This document shows, in pieces, positions 23,938 to 32,849 of a stretch of 64,000 nucleotides of DNA. The stretch's first letter is position 1. Every line of letters begins with the position of its first letter. The notes beneath the pieces were generated by a model that ran no database searches, had not been told where the DNA came from, and saw nothing but the letters and a program-made list of their open reading frames with translations. Origin of the DNA: Algoriphagus litoralis (GTDB taxonomy: Bacteria; Bacteroidota; Bacteroidia; Cytophagales; Cyclobacteriaceae); assembly GCF_003259255.1 (NCBI RefSeq), contig NZ_QGOL01000002.1, positions 717,608-781,607 of the forward strand, written 5' to 3'. A program made the position numbers and the translations under genes.

Positions 23938-25107
23938 TTGCAAAATCGCCATCAACCTAACCAAGCATTTCTAATCCTCGGAATCATTCTCATTTCGATC
24001 AATTTGAGGACTTCCATTGCGTCAGTGGGGCCATTGATTCCTTTCATTCGGGAAGATTTGGAGATTTCCAATGGACTTGCAGGATTTTTGACGACGCTTT
24101 CGTTATTGACATTCGCTATATTTTCTCTTTTTGCTCCCAGTATTGGCAAAAAGATTGGCCATGGCAGAGCGATTTTTCTGGGAATTCTTCTCTTAGCCAT
24201 CGGGGTAGTGGTCCGGGTACTTGGAGGAATCGAGCTGCTGTATATCGGAACCGCCCTCACCGGGATCGGGATCGTGATCGCCAACGTGCTGATGATTCCC
24301 TTTTTCAAAGCAAAACTTCCCGAAAAAATAGGTCTGATGACGGCGATTCTTTCCACAGGGATGTCACTCTTTGCGGCTGTTGCATCCGGTATCAGTGTGC
24401 CTCTGGCAGTGGATTTAGGATTAGGCTGGCGAGGTTCGCTGGCTTCCTGGGTGATTTTGATGGGTTTAGCTTTAGTGGTATGGATCCCGCAGCTGAGCAG
24501 TCGGAAGGCCGGTCACCAAGGTGATCTTCTCGAGGCCAAAAATGTCTGGAAATCCAAGCTTGCCTGGCAGGTGACACTCTTTATGGGGGCGCAGTCTGTG
24601 ATGTATTTCACCATGGTGACTTGGTTGCCAGATATGTTAATCGCTCGGGGGATGAGTCCCGTGAGGGCCGGACTTGCGCTTTCGTACATGCAGGTGATTT
24701 CACTGATCGGGACTTTTTTTGTGCCCAATCTATTGATCAAGCTGAAGGAACAATCTAACGTGATTCTTGTAGTCGGAATCGGATATTTGGTTGGGTATAG
24801 CGCACTTTTCATCTACAATGAAGTCATCGCTTTCGCGGCGTTGACCATTATCGGGATTGGAAGCGGTGCGAGCTTGAGTATTGCATACACGTTGATTTCG
24901 CTGAGAACAGCCGAGGATTTGACGACTGCCAAGCTTTCGGGAATGGTGCAGTCTGCGGGATATGTTTTGGCTGCTCTGGGTCCATTGGTATTTGGAATTT
25001 CTCTGGATCTATTTGACAATTGGAACATCCTGATCTGGTTTTTGCTGCTCATGACGCTGCAGTTTATTGGATTTGGTCTTCCGGCTGGGAGAAATCGAAA
25101 AATTTGA
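23938..25107 (+). CDS. MFS transporter, CynX/NimT-like
   Basis: 389 residues, about 12 membrane helices. The first helix with ISINLRTSIASVGPLIPFIREDL matches the CynX/NimT branch of the major facilitator superfamily (cyanate, nitroimidazole and other small anions). The A-loop equivalent is GKKIGHGRAIFLG. Substrate not determinable. The start must be TTG at 23938: there is a stop in frame 21 nt upstream and no ATG or GTG near, and starting later would cut the first helix. Immediately downstream of a run of CGTA heptamers that may overlap its control region. Confidence 0.88.
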   Translation: MQNRHQPNQAFLILGIILISINLRTSIASVGPLIPFIREDLEISNGLAGFLTTLSLLTFAIFSLFAPSIGKKIGHGRAIFLGILLLAIGVVVRVLGGIELLYIGTALTGIGIVIANVLMIPFFKAKLPEKIGLMTAILSTGMSLFAAVASGISVPLAVDLGLGWRGSLASWVILMGLALVVWIPQLSSRKAGHQGDLLEAKNVWKSKLAWQVTLFMGAQSVMYFTMVTWLPDMLIARGMSPVRAGLALSYMQVISLIGTFFVPNLLIKLKEQSNVILVVGIGYLVGYSALFIYNEVIAFAALTIIGIGSGASLSIAYTLISLRTAEDLTTAKLSGMVQSAGYVLAALGPLVFGISLDLFDNWNILIWFLLLMTLQFIGFGLPAGRNRKI

Positions 25108-25155
25108 TTCGATAGGTTTCCCAGGATTTTAGAGGCCCAAGCCGGAGAAAAGCGG
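25108..25155. other. Short gap between MFS gene and UPF0316 promoter
   Basis: No terminator or repeat seen; the MFS gene and the UPF0316 gene may still be transcribed together, with the TAnnTTTG box at 25156 adding a second start. Confidence 0.3.
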
Positions 25156-25163
25156 TATTTTTG
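25156..25163 (+). promoter_or_regulatory. Candidate -7 box for the UPF0316 gene
   Basis: TATTTTTG, a match to TAnnTTTG, 21 nt before the ATG at 25184. No TTG at -33. Confidence 0.45.
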
Positions 25164-25183
25164 CGCAAGCTTTTATCCTTCCT

Positions 25184-25786
25184 ATGCAAGACCTCCTTCA
25201 ATCTCTCGGAATCTCTGAAAACCTCCTCACCTATGTGCTGATGCCACTTTTGATCTTTTTGGCACGGATTGGAGACGTATCGATCAATACCCTTCGAATC
25301 ATGTTTATGATGAATGGGAAAAAGAACATCGTGCCGATTTTGGGATTCTTTGAAGCGATGATTTGGCTGCTCGCCATTGGTCAGATTTTCCAAAATGTGA
25401 ATAACCCGCTTTCCTACATCGCTTATGCTGGAGGATTTGCCACTGGCACGTTTGTAGGGATGGCACTGGAAGAGAAACTTGCCATCGGCCGGGTGCTGGT
25501 GCGGGTAATTACTCCTGAACCGCATCCGGAATTGCTTGAGTTTATGAAAATGAAAAACTACCGATTCACCAATTTAGGCGGGGAAGGTCGCTTCGGAAAA
25601 GTAAATCTGCTCTTTACGGTGATGAAACGTGATACGCTCCAGGAGTTTATCAATAAAGTAAAAGAGGTAGATGAAAAGGCATTCTATACCATCGAAAGTG
25701 TGAAACGGGTGTCAGAGGACGATCTCAACACGATGGAAGACCGTGCAGGATTTCGAAGCAAGTTTTTCAGTAAAGCGCGCAATTGA
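25184..25786 (+). CDS. UPF0316 membrane protein (DUF5698/DUF2179)
   Basis: 200 residues. Three membrane segments in the first 95 residues (LMPLLIFLARIGDVSINTLRIMF, ILGFFEAMIWLLAIGQIF, YIAYAGGFATGTFVGMAL), then a cytoplasmic DUF2179-type domain (VITPEPHPELLEFMKMKNYR to YTIESVKRV). IGDVSINTLRI and GFFEAMIWLLA are family hallmarks. Function unknown for the family; DUF2179 domains are suspected ligand sensors. The stop overlaps the ATG of the next gene by one base, so the two are co-translated. Confidence 0.9.
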   Translation: MQDLLQSLGISENLLTYVLMPLLIFLARIGDVSINTLRIMFMMNGKKNIVPILGFFEAMIWLLAIGQIFQNVNNPLSYIAYAGGFATGTFVGMALEEKLAIGRVLVRVITPEPHPELLEFMKMKNYRFTNLGGEGRFGKVNLLFTVMKRDTLQEFINKVKEVDEKAFYTIESVKRVSEDDLNTMEDRAGFRSKFFSKARN

Positions 25787-26493
25787 TGGGCAATTCCTGG
25801 TTTCAGTTTCAGCAATTCCGGGTGAATCAGGATCGATGCGCCATGAAGATCAGTACTGATGCGGTCTTACTGGGAGGTTTGGCAGAGGTTTCGAATCCCC
25901 GAAGGATTCTCGATATCGGCACCGGAACTGGAGTCATTGCGTTGATGCTGGCGCAGCGATTTCCACAGGCAAAGGTGACGGCAATAGAACTGGACGAAGA
26001 CGCTGCCGCTCAGGCTTTGGAAAATTTCGAAGAAAGCCAATTTTCGGATCGGCTAATACTGCTTCAAGGTCGGTTTCAAGATTTTTCAGTTGATGAGAAA
26101 TTTGACCTAATCGTGAGCAATCCTCCTTTTTTTCCAGATCATCTGAAATCACCAGATGCAAAGCGAAACAAGGCACTACATACCGATGAATTGTCCTTTG
26201 AAGAGTTAATCAACAATGCAAGTGCACAGCTTTCCGAAGAAGGAAGTTTTTGGGTGATTTTACCGCCAAGGCAAATGAAAATACTAGTGGATTTGGCAGA
26301 AAAGGCCGGTCTAAATCTTAACGCTACAACCCGAGTGAAAGACCAGGAAACCAAACCAGTTCACAGGGAGATTTGTGAATTTAGTTTTCAAAGTATGGGT
26401 AAAAAAGAAGTGGAATTGGTACTGAAAGATGCGGATTCTCAGTATTCAGGTTCTTATATGCGTCTTCTAACAGGATTTTTATTGGGTTTTTGA
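25786..26493 (+). CDS. trmN: tRNA1(Val) adenine-37 N6-methyltransferase (TrmN6/YfiC family)
   Basis: 235 residues from the ATG at 25786, whose A is shared with the preceding TGA stop. Class I methyltransferase: SAM-binding LDIGTGTGVIALMLAQ (near residue 41), acidic loop AIELDEDAA, and the amino-methyltransferase motif SNPPFF, where the extra Phe residues are typical of TrmN6. The N-terminus FRFQQFRVNQDRCAMKISTDA-like segment (WFQFQQFRVNQDRCAMKIS) is also characteristic. Expected to add a methyl group to A37 of tRNA-Val in the cytoplasm. Coupled to a membrane protein of unknown role. Confidence 0.9.
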   Translation: MGNSWFQFQQFRVNQDRCAMKISTDAVLLGGLAEVSNPRRILDIGTGTGVIALMLAQRFPQAKVTAIELDEDAAAQALENFEESQFSDRLILLQGRFQDFSVDEKFDLIVSNPPFFPDHLKSPDAKRNKALHTDELSFEELINNASAQLSEEGSFWVILPPRQMKILVDLAEKAGLNLNATTRVKDQETKPVHREICEFSFQSMGKKEVELVLKDADSQYSGSYMRLLTGFLLGF

Positions 26494-26554
26494 GAAAAGT
26501 GGGATACTTTATTTTTGATTTTTGATAAAAAGTCAGGACAATTTTTCCCTTCTG

Positions 26555-26584
26555 TTGAATTACACCTGCTTTTTTATATTTTTG
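26555..26584 (+). promoter_or_regulatory. Promoter of the IPT/kelch-TonB receptor operon
   Basis: TTG (26555-26557), 19 nt, TATTTTTG (26577-26584): full match to the Bacteroidota pattern. Start of transcription near 26590, 18 nt before the ATG at 26608; this argues against longer upstream starts. Confidence 0.72.
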
Positions 26585-26607
26585 ACCGCAACTACTACCA
26601 CGATTTC

Positions 26608-28071
26608 ATGCAAAGATTACTGTCACTGGGTATCATTTTGATGCTTTTGGCCGGAGGGGCTTGTACCCAAGAGGAAGATTCCACTCTCGTGGTTACCACT
26701 GAGGAAGTGGTATTCGTCAGTGGAGAAAAGGTCAGAGCATTGGGCAGGTTGATCACCGATCAGCCCATTTCTGCATCCGACCACGGTTTCCAAGTTTCCA
26801 CAAGTGAAAATTTCGCTTCCCCCGTTATTGTTTCATTGGGCACAAAAGAAGGCCCAGGTAGGTTTATTGGAGAGGCGGATGGCCTGACCATCGATCAGAA
26901 TTACTTTGTAAGGGCCTTTGCAACTGTAGACGGGGTGGACTTACTGGGAGAGGCTGTCCAGATCAAAACGCTAACCCCGATCATTGAGTCTTATGCACCA
27001 TCTTTTGCCCGAGTCGGACAAGAAATCATAATAGAAGGCAGGAATTTCCCTGAAGGTACCCGAGTATTTTTTGGGACCCAAGAGGCTACTGTACTTCAGA
27101 ATTTTTTTGAATCGAGGCTACGGGTGAGAATTCCCGAAGCTGCTGGCGAGCCAGTCGTAAAAATCCGGGTGCAGATCCAGGATTTGACCTTGGAATTCAG
27201 TCAGCCTTTTGAATACCAATCAGGCAAGTATACCCTGCTGGGCCAGTTTCCTGGAGGGCAGCGAATCTATGAAAACGTCTTTTTTGCTAACCCAAATGGG
27301 TTTCATGTTGGTCTTGGTGTACTTCGATTGGGTGCCGGATATTTCCAGGGATTCCAGCGATTTGAACCTCAATCCGGAACTTGGACAGAAGTAAGTTTTC
27401 CTTCGGAAAGCAGGGAAGGAGCCTTTGCGACATCCAATTATTTAGGAGGTGGAGCCATCGAAATTGACCGGGATGTATTTCAATTTAGACGTGATTTTTG
27501 GAAAATAAACGGAAGCACATTTACCAAGCTTCCTGATTTGCCGACCAATAGCTTTAATTCCTTAGCCTTTGAACTTAACGGACAATTGTATCTGGCAGGA
27601 GGATCTGGAGTCGGATCCAGAAGTATCCGGAAATACAATCCGGGTACTCAAACATGGACGACCCAGTCCACAACGCCAATTGATCTCTCGAATAGCCTGG
27701 CGTGGTTTACCTATGCAAACAAGGCCTATTTCGTTGCTGCCGATTCTTCTATTTGGGAATATGAACCCATTAATGATTCATGGCGGGTATTTGCCTCCTA
27801 TCCTGGATCTCTGGGTAATGGGTATGGTATGGCTCAAGTCATCGGAAACAAAGTGTACATCGGACTATATCGGCGGGTAGAGCAGCTTTGGGAGCTGGAT
27901 TTGAGTACAGGTGCTTGGAAGGCCAAAAATTTTATCCCAGGATTGCCACAAAGCATCAATGTAGGCTATTTCACCTCAGAAGGTCAGATCTATATTCTGA
28001 GAGCGCCGGAAGAGTCTATTGCCGGTACACTTGCCATGGAGCTTTACAGATTTGATCCCAATGGCATTTAA
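26608..28071 (+). CDS. Lipoprotein with IPT/TIG domain and kelch repeats
   Basis: 487 residues from the ATG at 26608. Lipoprotein signal with lipobox LLAGGAC (C19). A beta domain (about 25-120) precedes an IPT/TIG immunoglobulin-like domain (SYAPSFARVGQEIIIEGRNFPEGTRVFF, with the typical P.I....G..V.I.G.NF). The C-terminal 270 residues form kelch-type blades (FELNGQLYLAGG, IRKYNPGTQTWTT, IWEYEPINDSWRVFASYPG, LWELDLSTGAWK). Likely anchored in the outer membrane facing outward, binding a polymer or partner protein. First gene of the operon with the TonB receptor and two DUF4249 lipoproteins. Function otherwise unknown. Confidence 0.87.
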   Translation: MQRLLSLGIILMLLAGGACTQEEDSTLVVTTEEVVFVSGEKVRALGRLITDQPISASDHGFQVSTSENFASPVIVSLGTKEGPGRFIGEADGLTIDQNYFVRAFATVDGVDLLGEAVQIKTLTPIIESYAPSFARVGQEIIIEGRNFPEGTRVFFGTQEATVLQNFFESRLRVRIPEAAGEPVVKIRVQIQDLTLEFSQPFEYQSGKYTLLGQFPGGQRIYENVFFANPNGFHVGLGVLRLGAGYFQGFQRFEPQSGTWTEVSFPSESREGAFATSNYLGGGAIEIDRDVFQFRRDFWKINGSTFTKLPDLPTNSFNSLAFELNGQLYLAGGSGVGSRSIRKYNPGTQTWTTQSTTPIDLSNSLAWFTYANKAYFVAADSSIWEYEPINDSWRVFASYPGSLGNGYGMAQVIGNKVYIGLYRRVEQLWELDLSTGAWKAKNFIPGLPQSINVGYFTSEGQIYILRAPEESIAGTLAMELYRFDPNGI

Positions 28072-28081
28072 TTCCAAACCG

Positions 28082-28192
28082 ATGAAATCCAGCTTGAGTA
28101 AAATGGCGAATAGTGGATTGGCTATCGACCTAGAGGTATCCATCGCATGGAAGTCAGGAGGATTTGAGGTGACCAACAAAATTGAACTTTAA
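28082..28192 (+). CDS. Possible 36-residue ORF before the TonB receptor
   Basis: ATG at 28082 to TAA at 28190-28192 encodes 36 residues (MKSSLSKMANSGLAIDLEV and so on, ending NKIEL). It fills the 125-bp gap and its stop lies 4 bp before the receptor start. There is no signal peptide or recognisable domain. It could be a leader peptide coupling translation to the receptor, or chance. Confidence 0.25.
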   Translation: MKSSLSKMANSGLAIDLEVSIAWKSGGFEVTNKIEL

Positions 28193-28196
28193 CCAC

Positions 28197-30599
28197 ATGA
28201 AAAAAATTTTACTGCTTTTTCTCTTTTTGATGGGACAAGGAGCTTGGGCGCAGACCACTGCACCCACCAAAAGGGAAGTCATCGGTAGAGATATCGGACA
28301 GCTCAAGGGGATTAAAATATCCGGCCGGATCATCGATGAGATTTCTGGAGAGGCATTGGTAGGCGCTACGGTTACCGTTCCGGAATTAGAGATTACCAAA
28401 ATTACGGATAACAACGGCGCCTTTGAGCTTATTCTGGACCGAGCCGAATACAACATTCAATTCCGATATGTAGGATATGAGACGATAGATTATCCCATTA
28501 CAGCAGTAGGTGATGGAAGGATTTCTATTCGGATGCTACAGGAAGACTTCCAGTTGGACGATGTGGTGATCTTTGGTAGAGATCCGGAGAAAAACATCCG
28601 ATCTACAGACATGGGAGCAATTACCCTCAGCATGAATACCATGCGTGAATTGCCTCCATTTTTGGGTGAAGTAGATATCGTAAGGTCTTTGGCCACATTG
28701 CCGGGAGTGAGCCAAGTTGGTGAAGCCTCCTCGGGGTTGAATGTTCGTGGTGGAGGTGTTGATCAAAACCTGATTCAATTTGCAGGTGCACCGATTTACA
28801 ATCCCTCGCATATGTTTGGTCTATTTACAGCCTTCAACGCAGATGTGGTCAATGACGTGACACTATATAAAGCTGTAGTGCCAGCAAAATTCGGTGGTAG
28901 AAGTTCAGCCATTTTGGATATTCTTCCCAAGGCGGGCAGCGTGGCAAAATGGGGAGGAGATCTGATGCTTTCCAATTACTCCGGAAAGCTATCGGTCAAC
29001 GGTCCACTGATTAAGGACAAAGTCTCTATCCTGGGTGGATTCAGGATTTCCTACATCAACTGGTTTTTGAATTCACTCAGCAACCCCACCGTTAAGAATT
29101 CGCAGGCAAATTTTTATGACGGGAATCTGGTCATCAGTGCACCTATCTCAGAAAACAATGAATTTACCTATAGCTACTACACCAGCTATGATGACTTTGC
29201 CTTTGCATCCGATACAACCATTTCCTGGAAAAACACAGCACATTCCCTTCAATGGAAAAGTAGATTGACGGCTAAGTTGAGTTTAGAGGCATTAGGATAT
29301 TATTCCGGCTATGATTACGGCATCTTCAATCAAAGCGGGATCAATGATTTTGACATTAATTCGAGCATTCAGGATTTGGGAGGAAAGCTCTTCTTGGGAT
29401 ACAATTTCAGCGAAACCAACAAGGTCGTCTTCGGAGGTGAGTACAAGCAAGTAGCCATTCAACCGGGAGAACTCATTCCGACTGGTCCAGGTGAAGAGAT
29501 TTTACCCCAAAAAGTCCAAGACGAAGCCGGTCGAGAGGCTGGTGTCCACTTTCAACATGAGTTTGAGCTGGGTGAAAAATTCGGCTTTTCATACGGCTTG
29601 CGGTACGACACCTATCAGTACTTAGGACCTAGAGTAGTCCGGCAATATGAAGAAAACAAGCCTGTTTCCGATGGTAGCGCCATTGGCGAGACAAACTATG
29701 GAGATGGAGAAGTGATCCAAACCTATGATGGATTAGGTCCTCGGGCTTCGTTCAGATATTCATTTAGCAAATCGAGCTCGATCAAACTCGGCTACAATAA
29801 AATGTATCAGTTTATCCACCTGATCTCCAACACTGCGACGATTGCTCCCACGGACGTTTGGAAGCTGAGTGACAATTTCTTGGAGCCACAGATCGCCGAC
29901 CAGTATTCCTTGGGATTCTACAATAATTTCAAAGGAAACATATTCGAGACTTCGATTGAAGTCTATTACAAGGACCTTCAAAATGTGGTGGAATACAAAG
30001 ACGGTGCGACTTTGATCATGCAAAATCACTTGGAAACAGAGCTGATTCCCGCAGAAGGTCAAGCCTACGGGGTGGAACTTTATGTGAAAAAGAACCTCGG
30101 ACGTCTTACGGGCTGGGTTTCTTATACCTATTCTAGATCTCTTCGCCGAGTGATTACCCCATTTGAGGAGGAAAACATCAATGATGGTGAGTGGTATGCT
30201 TCCAACTTTGACAAGCCGCACGATTTGACTTTGATTGGTAATTATAAAGTCAGTACCAATACCTCTATTTCAGCTACGTTTGCCTACAGTACAGGTCGTC
30301 CGGTCACTTTCCCAGAAGCAAAATTTGATTATTCGGGAAACAGTCTTGCCTATTTTGACTCCAGAAACCAACAGCGAATCCCAGATTTCCACCGATTGGA
30401 TTTGGCAGTAAACTTCAAATTCAAGGGTGAAGGACGCTTCTTTGATGGAGATTGGACCTTTTCGGTCTTGAACGTGTATGGTAGAAAAAATCCTTTCTCC
30501 ATATTCTTTGATGATGCGCAGGATTCACCTCCGCAAGCGCTTCGGTTGGCTATTTTGGGTGTGCCACTTCCAAGTTTGAGTTATGCGATTAAATTCTGA
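28197..30599 (+). CDS. TonB-dependent outer-membrane receptor with carboxypeptidase-like domain
   Basis: 800 residues from the ATG at 28197. Signal peptide MKKILLLFLFLMGQGAWAQ; carboxypeptidase-regulatory-like domain (ISGRIIDEISGEALVGATV, about 40-125); plug (LPGVSQVGEASSGLNVRGGGVDQN, about 165-275); then a full-length beta barrel ending in SLSYAIKF with a terminal Phe. It is not a classic SusC: it lacks the SusC-specific spacing and is followed by DUF4249 lipoproteins rather than SusD. Receptors of this type with DUF4249 partners are common in Bacteroidota, but the ligand is unknown. Uses TonB energy at the outer membrane. The next gene starts 4 bp after the stop. Confidence 0.93.
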   Translation: MKKILLLFLFLMGQGAWAQTTAPTKREVIGRDIGQLKGIKISGRIIDEISGEALVGATVTVPELEITKITDNNGAFELILDRAEYNIQFRYVGYETIDYPITAVGDGRISIRMLQEDFQLDDVVIFGRDPEKNIRSTDMGAITLSMNTMRELPPFLGEVDIVRSLATLPGVSQVGEASSGLNVRGGGVDQNLIQFAGAPIYNPSHMFGLFTAFNADVVNDVTLYKAVVPAKFGGRSSAILDILPKAGSVAKWGGDLMLSNYSGKLSVNGPLIKDKVSILGGFRISYINWFLNSLSNPTVKNSQANFYDGNLVISAPISENNEFTYSYYTSYDDFAFASDTTISWKNTAHSLQWKSRLTAKLSLEALGYYSGYDYGIFNQSGINDFDINSSIQDLGGKLFLGYNFSETNKVVFGGEYKQVAIQPGELIPTGPGEEILPQKVQDEAGREAGVHFQHEFELGEKFGFSYGLRYDTYQYLGPRVVRQYEENKPVSDGSAIGETNYGDGEVIQTYDGLGPRASFRYSFSKSSSIKLGYNKMYQFIHLISNTATIAPTDVWKLSDNFLEPQIADQYSLGFYNNFKGNIFETSIEVYYKDLQNVVEYKDGATLIMQNHLETELIPAEGQAYGVELYVKKNLGRLTGWVSYTYSRSLRRVITPFEEENINDGEWYASNFDKPHDLTLIGNYKVSTNTSISATFAYSTGRPVTFPEAKFDYSGNSLAYFDSRNQQRIPDFHRLDLAVNFKFKGEGRFFDGDWTFSVLNVYGRKNPFSIFFDDAQDSPPQALRLAILGVPLPSLSYAIKF

Positions 30600-30603
30600 C
30601 CCG

Positions 30604-31650
30604 ATGCTGAGGAGACTGGTTTTTCTATTACTTCTTTTGCCAATGGCCTGTATCGACCCCTATCAGGTCGAGGTGCCTGATGGCCAGCAACTGCTAACAG
30701 TGGAGGGATTAATTCACACTGGACCGGGACCGCATGCGATCACCTTGACGAGAAGCGATACGTACGGAAGTGTGTTTGAAGGTTTGGTTCGTCCTGTGAC
30801 TGGAGCCACGGTTGTCGTTCGAGACAATGAAGGCAAAATCATCTTTTTGACAGAGGGACAAGAAGCTAGAGGAAGTTATTTTACGCCTTCGGGTTTCCGT
30901 GCCGAAATCGGCAAATCGTACACGCTGCAGATTCAAACTGCCGATGGAAAAGTATATACCTCCCTGCCCGAACGCGTTGAATCGGTTCCTGAGATTGAAG
31001 ACATCTCAATCAAAACGATTACAGTTCCGGTAGAGGGCGAGACTACACCAAGATCTGGAGTTCAGCTGATTTCTGAAATCAACGATCCGGCGGATCAAAA
31101 CAACTTCTACTTCTGGAGACTTGGTCCAATTACCCATGTTCTTGAGGCGAGACCTGACCTTTTTGTTGACAGGGAGACCCGTACGCCTGCACCAAAGGAT
31201 TGCTGCTTCATTTGTTACAGAACTGAGGTTACGGGTAACCAGAGTCTGTTTATTGCGGTGGATGATAATTTTAATGGTTTGAGCACCCGTATTCCTGCTG
31301 CCTTTATCGAGGATAATAGCCTTCGTTTTGTCAATAAACTTAGAGCTGATTTGAAGCAATACGCGATTTCCCAGGAGGCCTATCGCTTCTTACGTTTGGT
31401 GAAGCAGCAGGCCGAGATAAGCGGTTCCATCTTTGATCCTCCTCCTGCTACGATCCGAGGAAATATGATCAGTTTGGATAATCCCGATGAGGTAGTCTTG
31501 GGGTATTTTATGGCTGCTGGCGAATCTACTCGGAGGATTTATATCGATAAATCAGACTTAACCTTCCGTCAAATTCCGGGTACGATCCCTGACGACTGCA
31601 GAACGGTTTTTGGGGCTGTTGTCGATCCACCTTTTGATTGGAATCCTTAA
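30604..31650 (+). CDS. DUF4249 lipoprotein (copy 1)
   Basis: 348 residues from the ATG at 30604. Lipobox LLPMAC with C16, then IDPYQVEVP. The DUF4249 features are the early Ig-like strands (LLTVEGLIHTGPGPHAITLTRS), GATVVVRDNEGK, and the ISGSIFDPPPATIRGNM block. A CCFIC cysteine cluster sits near residue 200. Probably surface-exposed partner of the TonB receptor encoded 4 bp upstream, in the way SusD partners SusC (inference). Very similar to the next gene in protein sequence. Confidence 0.9.
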   Translation: MLRRLVFLLLLLPMACIDPYQVEVPDGQQLLTVEGLIHTGPGPHAITLTRSDTYGSVFEGLVRPVTGATVVVRDNEGKIIFLTEGQEARGSYFTPSGFRAEIGKSYTLQIQTADGKVYTSLPERVESVPEIEDISIKTITVPVEGETTPRSGVQLISEINDPADQNNFYFWRLGPITHVLEARPDLFVDRETRTPAPKDCCFICYRTEVTGNQSLFIAVDDNFNGLSTRIPAAFIEDNSLRFVNKLRADLKQYAISQEAYRFLRLVKQQAEISGSIFDPPPATIRGNMISLDNPDEVVLGYFMAAGESTRRIYIDKSDLTFRQIPGTIPDDCRTVFGAVVDPPFDWNP

Positions 31651-31711
31651 TCAAAACGAAAATAAAGACCTAGGTAAGCCGTTAATCCTCCGGTCTCAAT
31701 TTCAAGCATCT

Positions 31712-32773
31712 ATGCTGAAAAGATTCTTCTATCTTCTTCTTTTCTTACCGATGGCCTGCATCGACCCCTATCAGGTGGATGTACCTCAGGGTCAGCAATT
31801 GTTGACCGTGGAAGGATTGATTCATACGGGACTGGGACCTCATTCGATCACTTTGACCAGAAGTGATACGTACGGCAGTGTATTTGAAGGCTTGGTGCGT
31901 CCAGTGACTGGAGCTACTGTGGTCATTCGAGACAATGAAGGGAGGATTATTTTTTTGACAGAAGGTCAAGAAGCCCGAGGCAGTTATTTTACTCCTGTTG
32001 ATTTCCGGGCAGAAATCGGTAAATCCTATACCCTGCAGATTCAGACTGCCGACGGCAGAGTCTATACCTCGCTGCCCGAACGTGTGGAATCCGCGCCAGA
32101 AATAGAAAACATCAACCTAAATACAGTTACAGTTCCGGTAGAAGGGGAGACTACCCCAAGGTCAGGCGTACAGCTGATCTCTGAAATCAACGATCCGGCA
32201 GATCAGAACAACTTTTATTTCTGGAGAATTAGTCCACTAGTTTATGTATTGGAAACTAGGCCAGATCTTTTTACACCTAGACCGACTCCGGAAAAGCCTG
32301 ATAGAATTCCAGAACCCAAGCCATGCTGTGCGGTGTGCTACCGAACAGAAATTACCGGTAATCAAAGCTTATTCATTGCGCAGGATGATAATTTTAATGG
32401 GCTGACGACTAGAATTCCTGCAGGATTTATCGAAGACGATGGACTTCGATTTGTCAATAAATTACGGGTAGACCTCCGGCAGTATGCAATCAGTCAGGAA
32501 GCCTATCGGTTTCTTCGTTTGGTAAAACAACAGGCTGAAATCAGCGGGTCCATTTTTGATCCGCCTCCTGCCACCATCCGTGGCAATATGATCAGTCTAG
32601 ATAATCCGGAAGAAGTGGTGTTGGGGTATTTTATGGCAGCAGGCGAATCATCCAGACGAATCTACATCGATAACTCCGATCTTACCTTTAACCAGATTGC
32701 TGCCACTATTCCCGATGATTGCAGGGTAGTAGCCTGGGCAAATGTAGATCCACCAGTTGATTGGAATCCTTAA
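31712..32773 (+). CDS. DUF4249 lipoprotein (copy 2)
   Basis: 353 residues from the ATG at 31712; a longer frame from 31610 would overlap copy 1 and lacks a signal peptide. Lipobox LFLPMAC with C16. Nearly identical in protein sequence to copy 1 over long blocks, for instance RSDTYGSVFEGLVRPVTGAT and LRLVKQQAEISGSIFDPPPA. Clear differences cluster in a Pro-rich loop just before the cysteine cluster (TPRPTPEKPDRIPEPK before CCAVC, against VDRETRTPAPKD before CCFIC) and at the C-terminus. Many codons differ synonymously, so the duplication is not recent. Last gene of the receptor operon. Confidence 0.9.
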   Translation: MLKRFFYLLLFLPMACIDPYQVDVPQGQQLLTVEGLIHTGLGPHSITLTRSDTYGSVFEGLVRPVTGATVVIRDNEGRIIFLTEGQEARGSYFTPVDFRAEIGKSYTLQIQTADGRVYTSLPERVESAPEIENINLNTVTVPVEGETTPRSGVQLISEINDPADQNNFYFWRISPLVYVLETRPDLFTPRPTPEKPDRIPEPKPCCAVCYRTEITGNQSLFIAQDDNFNGLTTRIPAGFIEDDGLRFVNKLRVDLRQYAISQEAYRFLRLVKQQAEISGSIFDPPPATIRGNMISLDNPEEVVLGYFMAAGESSRRIYIDNSDLTFNQIAATIPDDCRVVAWANVDPPVDWNP

Positions 32774-32849
32774 AGGAAGGCAATAATTGAAGATTAAAAC
32801 CTAAAAGATCTACGGAGTCAACTTCCTCTGATTTTTTTGAAGTCTTATG

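Noticed and set aside
25890..25910. tRNA-like TCGAATCCC string
   Set aside because: It lies inside the methyltransferase coding frame and no cloverleaf arms surround it.
31610..31711. Longer start for the second DUF4249 gene overlapping the first
   Set aside because: The ATG at 31712 gives a lipoprotein signal aligned with copy 1; the extension is antiparallel in character and overlaps coding sequence.
30604..32773. Assembly artefact or very recent duplication of the DUF4249 gene
   Set aside because: Codons differ synonymously along the whole length and loop lengths differ.
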